From: Mycoplasma imitans ATCC 51306
GTDB lineage: Bacteria; Bacillota_I; Bacilli_A; Mycoplasmatales; Mycoplasmoidaceae
Direction: 5' to 3'
Assembly: GCF_000518305.1 (NCBI RefSeq)
Contig: NZ_JADI01000004.1
Span: forward strand, 47,967 to 111,966
DNA: 64,000 nucleotides
A program made the translations under genes and the position numbers. Below, one piece after another: positions 58,653-64,000 of this stretch (within the stretch, counting starts at the first letter, position 1; every line of letters begins with the position of its first letter). The notes beneath the pieces were generated by a model. That model was not told where the DNA came from, did no database searches, and saw only the letters and a program-made list of their open reading frames with translations.

Positions 58653-59953
58653 ACTTTGCTTTCACGTTTGTTAGCAATCCCTTGATCAATTTTTCTTAGT
58701 GCAAAAACCATAAATTTTGCAGGGTAATAATATACGGCTGGAATAATTATTAGATTGAAGAAGATTAAAGAAACAAATACAGAATTGTTTTGTTCTGCTG
58801 ATAACTTAAATGATAATTTTATCGATTGATATCAAGAAGGATTGATATCAACTTTACCAATTATATTTATGAATAAGTAACCAAATACAAAAGTTGAAGT
58901 TCATCCAACTAGTTGGAATCACAATGGATAACAAAAACCGATATGGTTGGTTAATTTATTAAATTGGTTGATAAACTTAGAATTAGACCTTTTATCATTT
59001 GTGTTATATCCTAAAAAAGTATTTAGTCATAATCAAGACAAAATTAAGATTAATGGTGAAGCATAAGCGTTAGCTAATATAAAATCAAACACTATTTTCT
59101 TGTAATAAGTAAAGTCTAATACAGTCTGGATAACTATTGCTGATAAAGTTAATACGCCTAATGTAATTAACGAAAATTTGAATTTTCAAATCCTAATGTA
59201 TTTACGCATATATAACCCGAAATAAAATAGGGTCATAGTGTTGATGATTCCGCTATATCTAAACACTTCAAAAAGTCATGGATTAGCTTTACCTACAGCC
59301 TCATTTTCTGTTGCTATTGATAAACAAATATGAGTAAAGAAACAATAAGTTACTAAGATAACAATAAGTAAAGTATTTCAGAAAAATCCAAATTTATTTA
59401 AGAAGTTAATGATTAAAAAACCAAATAAATTAAATCAGAATAATGTAACAACAAACGTTGTACCAATAACGTTGTAGTTAGCTAAAGGTAATAAAGTGTA
59501 TAAAAATACAAATCCGTATCAATTTTTTGGATTAGTGCCTCATCCTAAAAGTGGGTCATTTTTGTTAGCTAGAATTCCTAACTGCACAAGATTATCATTC
59601 CTATTTCTTAAGATTGTTAAAGTAATAATGAATATGATAATACTAATAATAGCGCACGTATAAAAACAAAAATAAAAGAAACGATTTTTATATATGTATT
59701 GTTTAAAAGTTAAATGTTTATGGGTGTAGACATCAAATCCAATTGCTATAGCTGAGATGCAATATCCCAAACCAACAAATGGATATCAGATGAAATTAAA
59801 AAAAACTTTGAATCCAGGTGAAACATCACCGCCTATCATTAAAAAGCCTATGGAAACTAGCGAACTAAATACACCTATAAAAATAATGGCTTTTAAACCT
59901 CTTGGGTTGAATTTGTAAGTGCTAAGCGCATTATTTTCAATATATTTTGTCAT
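58634..59953 (-). CDS. Polytopic membrane protein, function unknown
   Basis: 439 residues with about ten membrane helices (short polar loops; basic inner loops such as MRKYIRIWKFK and RSNSKFINQFNK). TGA-Trp codons are frequent. Starts MTKYIENNALSTYKFNPRGLKAIIFIG at 59953. I find no transporter signature. Composition and gene size do not identify a family. It is divergent from rsmI (66 bp apart), so the two probably share a promoter region. Confidence 0.6.
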
Positions 59954-60019
59954 TATATAAACATTTTATAGACTTATTGATTTTATCAATATTAAATTTT
60001 TTAGAACTAGAATTATAAT

Positions 60020-60841
60020 ATGTCGGCTTTGTACTTAGTAGGATTACCGATTGGTAATCTTAGTGAAATTAATAATCGTGCGTTAGAAATTCTTAATAGA
60101 TTAGAAATTATTTACTGCGAAAATACGGAGAATTTTAAAAAATTATTAATTTTATTGAATATCGATTTTAGCAACAAGAAAATAATTAGTTATCACAAAT
60201 TCAACGAGTCTAATCGATTTAAGGAGATTGAAAATTATTTAAATAATAATGATGTTGGACTAGTTAGTGATGCAGGTTTTCCTTGTATCAATGATCCTGG
60301 ACAAAAATTGGTTAGTTATTTAAGAAATAATGATTTTAACCAGATTATTTGTATTAATGGTTCAAATGCTGCGCTTTGTGCGCTAGCAACTAGTGGCTTT
60401 GATAGCTCGCAATTCTATTATGGTGGTTTCTTGGGTTACAAAAAACAAGAAATTATTAATGAATTGAATGAAAAACTTAAATATCAAACCACATTAATAT
60501 ATTACGAATCAGTTCATAGAATTAAAAATACCCTAGAAATTATTAATGAAAATTTTCCAGATTTAAAAGTTTGCGTAGCAAGAGAATTAACCAAAAAATT
60601 TGAGTCATTATATTTTGGAAAAATCGATAAAATAATCGGTAAAATTGAATATAAAGGTGAATTTGTGATTTTAATTAATAAACCAATTATTAGTAAAAAT
60701 CAAGAAATAAATCAAGAAATAATTAACGAATTAAATACATTAATAAAATATAAAATGCGTCCAAAAGATGCATGCAAGTATCTAGCTGATAAATACAACT
60801 TAAAGAGTTCATTACTATATGCTTTTTGTATCGAAAAATAA
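60020..60841 (+). CDS. rsmI: 16S rRNA (cytidine1402-2'-O)-methyltransferase
   Basis: 273 residues. The tetrapyrrole-methylase-like fold begins LYLVGLPIGNLSEINNRALEILNRLEIIYCENTENFKKLL; then VGLVSDAGFPCINDPGQKLV, GSNAALCALATSGF and VARELTKKFE are family blocks. Methylates C1402 in the ribosomal P site. Its end overlaps rarA by 23 bases, so they are co-transcribed. Confidence 0.93.
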   Translation: MSALYLVGLPIGNLSEINNRALEILNRLEIIYCENTENFKKLLILLNIDFSNKKIISYHKFNESNRFKEIENYLNNNDVGLVSDAGFPCINDPGQKLVSYLRNNDFNQIICINGSNAALCALATSGFDSSQFYYGGFLGYKKQEIINELNEKLKYQTTLIYYESVHRIKNTLEIINENFPDLKVCVARELTKKFESLYFGKIDKIIGKIEYKGEFVILINKPIISKNQEINQEIINELNTLIKYKMRPKDACKYLADKYNLKSSLLYAFCIEK

Positions 60842-62060
60842 AGAACCTTTTTACCAACCTAAGTCAATGAGTGACATAATAGGACAAAAGCATCTATTGC
60901 ACGAATTTGGAATATTAAAAAGAATGGTAGATCTTAGAAAACCATATTCTTTATTAGTTACCGGAGAACCTGGAATAGGTAAAACAACTATATGCAATAT
61001 CTTGATTTCAGAAATGAATTTACCTAGTTTTCGGTTTAATTCAGCTAGTGATAGTTTGCAAGAATTAAAAGAATTCATAAATAAATCTAAAGAATACGAT
61101 CAATGTGTAATCGTAATAGACGAAATTCATAGATTGCACAGAGATAAACAAGATATCTTAATTAAGGGTTTGGATGCTAAGTCGTTTATTTTATTTGGGA
61201 TTACAACTGAAAATCCTTATTTTAGTATTAATCCAGCAATCCGTTCTCGCGTTCATACAGTTCAATTAGTTAATCCTACAAGTATCGAACTTTTTGAAGG
61301 TTATAAAAAAGTTCTTAAGGAAAAAAATATCACAAATATTAGCGATGACATTTTATATAAAATCTCTTATATGGTTAATGGAGATTTGCGTAAAGGTATT
61401 AATATAATTGAGCTATTAGATATTTATTACAAAAATGTAAAAATTACCGAAGAAACGTTAAAAAATGTTATTGATAATAATGTTGCATTAGCTTCATATG
61501 GAGACACTTTTCACGATCTAAAATCAGCATTACAAAAATCGATTAGAGGATCAGATCCTGATGCTGCTGTTTATTATTTAGCTCAATTAATTGCTACAAA
61601 AGATTTAGTAACAATTTCTAGAAGATTAATAGCTTGCGCTTATGAAGACATCGGTTTAGCAAATCCTGAATTATGTTCGAGAGTTTACTTAGCAACTCAA
61701 GCTGCAAAAGAGGTTGGTTTCCCAGAAGCTAACCAAATCTTGAGCAGCGTTGTTATAGAGATGGCATTATCTGAAAAATCAAGTAGTGCTTACGAAGCCA
61801 TATCAGATGCCTTAATCGAAGTCGCTAACGGTAATATTCATGATGTTCCTTGACATATTAAAAAAAATCCATTTGATTTATCAAGCCCTTTAAATAATAT
61901 GCAAAAATATAAAAACCCTCATAATTATGATAACCATTGAGTAAGCCAAGATTATTTACCTAGAGAGATTAGAGACAAGAAATATTACGTGAAACAAACA
62001 CACAACTATAATGAAAAACTAATGAATGAATACTGATTAAAATGAAGAAAAGAAAAATAA
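60819..62060 (+). CDS. rarA: Replication-associated recombination protein RarA (MgsA)
   Basis: 413-residue AAA+ ATPase related to clamp loaders. Walker A GEPGIGKTT (49-57), Walker B VIVIDEIHR (97-105), sensor 1 GITTENPY, arginine finger in NPAIRSRVH. The C-terminal MgsA part includes SRRLIACAYEDIGLANPE. TGA-Trp codons at 61852, 61939 and later. The start ATG is inside rsmI. Works at stalled replication forks. Confidence 0.9.
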
Positions 62061-62079
62061 TCAGAATAACTATATTAAA

Positions 62080-62110
62080 AAAATGATCTCGACGAGATCA
62101 TTTTTTTTAA
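62080..62110. terminator. Bidirectional terminator
   Basis: AATGATCTC (62082-62090) pairs with GAGATCATT (62094-62102), with A-run before and T-run after. It is between convergent rarA and the gene at 62134. Confidence 0.8.
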
Positions 62111-62133
62111 TCACTCAATAAAACTAAATTGAG

Positions 62134-62997
62134 TTACTCTAATTCCTTTTTTATTTCTTCTGCTAGTCCTGGGTATTGATAACAAGCTTTTTCGAAAAAT
62201 TCAATTAATTGTTTTCTTGCTTTTGATCTTTTAACAATATAGCCGTTTACTGATTTATAGAATATTAGTCTTAATATCAAAGTAATAACACCTAATGATA
62301 ATAATGTGAAGCTGACAGACATTAGAATTAATGATACAAATTTTAGATTTTGTGAAAACTGATCTGAACTAACGGCGTTATTTACTTGAATTAAACTGCT
62401 AACTATATTGCTAATTGGAGCAACAGTTTTGTCAACATTATCAATTAGTTGTGAAATATTAATAATGTCATGAAGTTTTCTAGCATCATCTAATCCCATA
62501 TCGACATTATTTATTGCTTTTTCAGCACTCGGAATCACTTCATCGCGTAAATTTATTGCAGTTTTTTCAAACTCGTCTAGTCTACGCATTGCATTTTCAT
62601 AATCTTGGGGGGCTACCAGTTTAAAAGTCACTTCATGCTTCTTTAATGTATCTCTTATTTCTTGTATAGATTGTTCTACAGAAGCTACATTATCTTTAGT
62701 ATTACTTATTGTAGTTTTAAATTCATCCAAACTACCACCAACAGTGCTTATTGCATCATCAATTTTTCTAGGAATTGTTTTTATTTCAGGATTTGCAGCA
62801 ATATTTTGAACATCTTTTAATATTTCTTGCGTTTGACCCAACAACCCGTTGTTTCTATCCTGGAAGTTTTTGTAATAAGTAGAAATTGTTTCGTTAAATA
62901 CGACACCAGCTACACCTATACCACCGAGTGCTAATACTACGACTAAGCCTACGATGTATATAAATCTTCTAATTACTTTATTAAAAAATCTAACCAT
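62134..62997 (-). CDS. Membrane protein with long coiled coil, function unknown
   Basis: 287 residues. N-terminal membrane helix (about 9-34, IYIVGLVVVLALGGIGVAGVVF), then an extracellular coiled-coil-type region (about 40-205) rich in heptads (TISNTKDNVASVEQSIQEIRDTLKK), and a second helix near 222-247, with a short basic C-terminal tail. No TGA codon inside. The topology resembles signal-transducing or structural proteins with antiparallel coils, but no family is recognised. The ATG is at 62997. Confidence 0.55.
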   Translation of the reverse strand: MVRFFNKVIRRFIYIVGLVVVLALGGIGVAGVVFNETISTYYKNFQDRNNGLLGQTQEILKDVQNIAANPEIKTIPRKIDDAISTVGGSLDEFKTTISNTKDNVASVEQSIQEIRDTLKKHEVTFKLVAPQDYENAMRRLDEFEKTAINLRDEVIPSAEKAINNVDMGLDDARKLHDIINISQLIDNVDKTVAPISNIVSSLIQVNNAVSSDQFSQNLKFVSLILMSVSFTLLSLGVITLILRLIFYKSVNGYIVKRSKARKQLIEFFEKACYQYPGLAEEIKKELE

Positions 62998-63853
62998 GTC
63001 TAATCAAATACTTAAGTATTATTAATTAATTTTCAGTAACAACTAAAATATAAAATTATAAAAAATTATCTATCAAAAAAGCCAAAACAATAAACTAAAT
63101 TATGTCGACTAGTAATTTTTAATTATAACAAATTCATAATCACGATAAAGATTATTAAATTAAAAATATCTCCAACGTGTTATCACAAACATCAAGAAGA
63201 AAAAAGTGTTCGTCTACCTAACTGCTTTCTTATTGTGAATTTTTATTTAATCAACCGCACAGTGATTTTCCAAATACTCAAATTTAAAAAAAGAAATGTA
63301 GCTTAATTTAAAACATTTGATTGAACTTTTTTATAAATAAATATTTTTTAAATATAAATTTTTAAAAATTAACGGTAAAAACGACGTTTTTATAATTATT
63401 TTTAATTAATACGAATTTTAAAAATGCAATTACTTTAATCTAAAAATTTAATAATAAGTTTTCACTATAGTTCGCATAAACTTAATAAATAGCGAATTTT
63501 TATTAAATGTAGCATCTTTCTGCTCAGATTTCATTTACATACATTAGCGTAAAATCGACATCGATAAATTAATAAATCTAGTTTTTATATGATAATTTTA
63601 ATATTGATTTTATTTAAATTTACCGTGTATTTTTAATAAAAACAAAATTATATTTATTTTTATAAAAATTGCTTAACTATTCTTTGTTTGGTATTTAAAA
63701 AAAACACAAATTTAAACAAATATAAAACGATAGTTCCAGATAAGAATCCGATTTATCTAATCAAAATTTTGATAACTAAAAGTACAAAAAAATAATATAA
63801 GAACCTTAATAGTATAATATAGGTAATTAAACTTATTTATAGAAAGATAGATC
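62998..63853. other. 856-bp AT-rich gene-free region
   Basis: No supportable frame or structural RNA. It contains TTTTTACCG-type elements at 63364-63381 (minus) and 63619-63635 (plus), matching those in 44142-44766, and a -10 box TATAAT (63813-63818) for the next gene. The palindrome AAAACGACGTTTT also falls here (about 63378-63390). Confidence 0.55.
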
Positions 63854-64000
63854 ATGAGTAAAGTACTTTTTATTAATTCTTCACCAATTGCTCACGAAAG
63901 CAGTTTTTCTTACCAATTAGCTAAAGCTTTTGAAGCTGAATATTTAAAACTTAACCCTTCTGACCAAATAACTTGATTAGATTTAAACGAACACGAAAAA
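63854..64000 (+). CDS. azoR: FMN-dependent NADH-azoreductase/AcpD family, 5' end only
   Basis: The first 49 codons read MSKVLFINSSPIAHESSFSYQLAKAFEAEYLKLN, the flavodoxin-like start of AcpD/AzoR (VLFINSSP then S.S..L). One TGA (63974) is Trp in ITWLDLNEHEK. Reduces quinones/azo compounds with NADH. The remainder is beyond the window. Promoter TATAAT is ~36 bp upstream. Confidence 0.8.

Overview
The window is AT-rich bacterial DNA that reads TGA as tryptophan: almost every long gene is cut at in-frame TGA codons that fall at conserved Trp positions, and becomes one intact protein when TGA is read through. With EAGR-box cytoskeletal genes, several large lipoproteins, UPF0154, and a trpS/Spx/NAD kinase/EIIB-like cluster, this points to a mollicute of the Mycoplasma pneumoniae clade. 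It is most like M. gallisepticum or a close relative; the species is inference.

Layout. 1-2818: end of an ECF transporter T subunit, truA, prs, rnmV. 2802-4007 (minus): Y-family DNA polymerase. 4115-10562: a family 2 glycosyltransferase, a transketolase-like protein that looks catalytically dead, UPF0154, engB, valS. 10585-14885: comEC, holA, a membrane protein and an ECF S subunit in a tight operon, in the order I remember for the genes beside hmw1 and hmw3 in M. pneumoniae and M. genitalium. 14984-24491: two giant paralogous lipoproteins and three tandem paralogous Pr6Pr-type membrane proteins. 24507-27741: lepA and an MFS transporter. 27841-34173: a 2110-residue protein with seven EAGR boxes, a probable attachment/motility organelle component. 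34217-39606: a membrane protein, two convergent HAD phosphatases, trpS, an Spx-like protein and NAD kinase. 39696-41908: an EIIB-like protein lacking its cysteine, and an amino acid permease. 42217-45927 (minus): MscL, a potassium channel and an LPG-synthase-type membrane protein.

46115-47902 is dnaK behind a CIRCE-like operator. 48056-52094 holds an Ig-protease (MIP/DUF31) lipoprotein with a broken start and a second lipoprotein with a Gly-Thr linker. 52425-56052 is rpsD-rpsL-rpsG-fusA. 56170-57111 is a membrane protein with a collagen-like Pro/Gln/Gly tail. 57187-62997 contains a hypothetical gene, rpmB, an OsmC-type peroxidase, a polytopic membrane protein, rsmI, rarA and a coiled-coil membrane protein. 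An 856-bp gene-free AT-rich region precedes the start of an AcpD/AzoR-type reductase, which runs off the window.

Themes: translation and its quality control (truA, valS, trpS, engB, lepA, S4/S12/S7, EF-G, L28, rsmI), surface and organelle proteins (EAGR protein, lipoproteins, collagen-like protein), osmotic/ion channels (MscL with a K+ channel), and several enzyme families that keep their fold but have lost catalytic residues. No tRNA, rRNA, insertion sequence or CRISPR array was seen.
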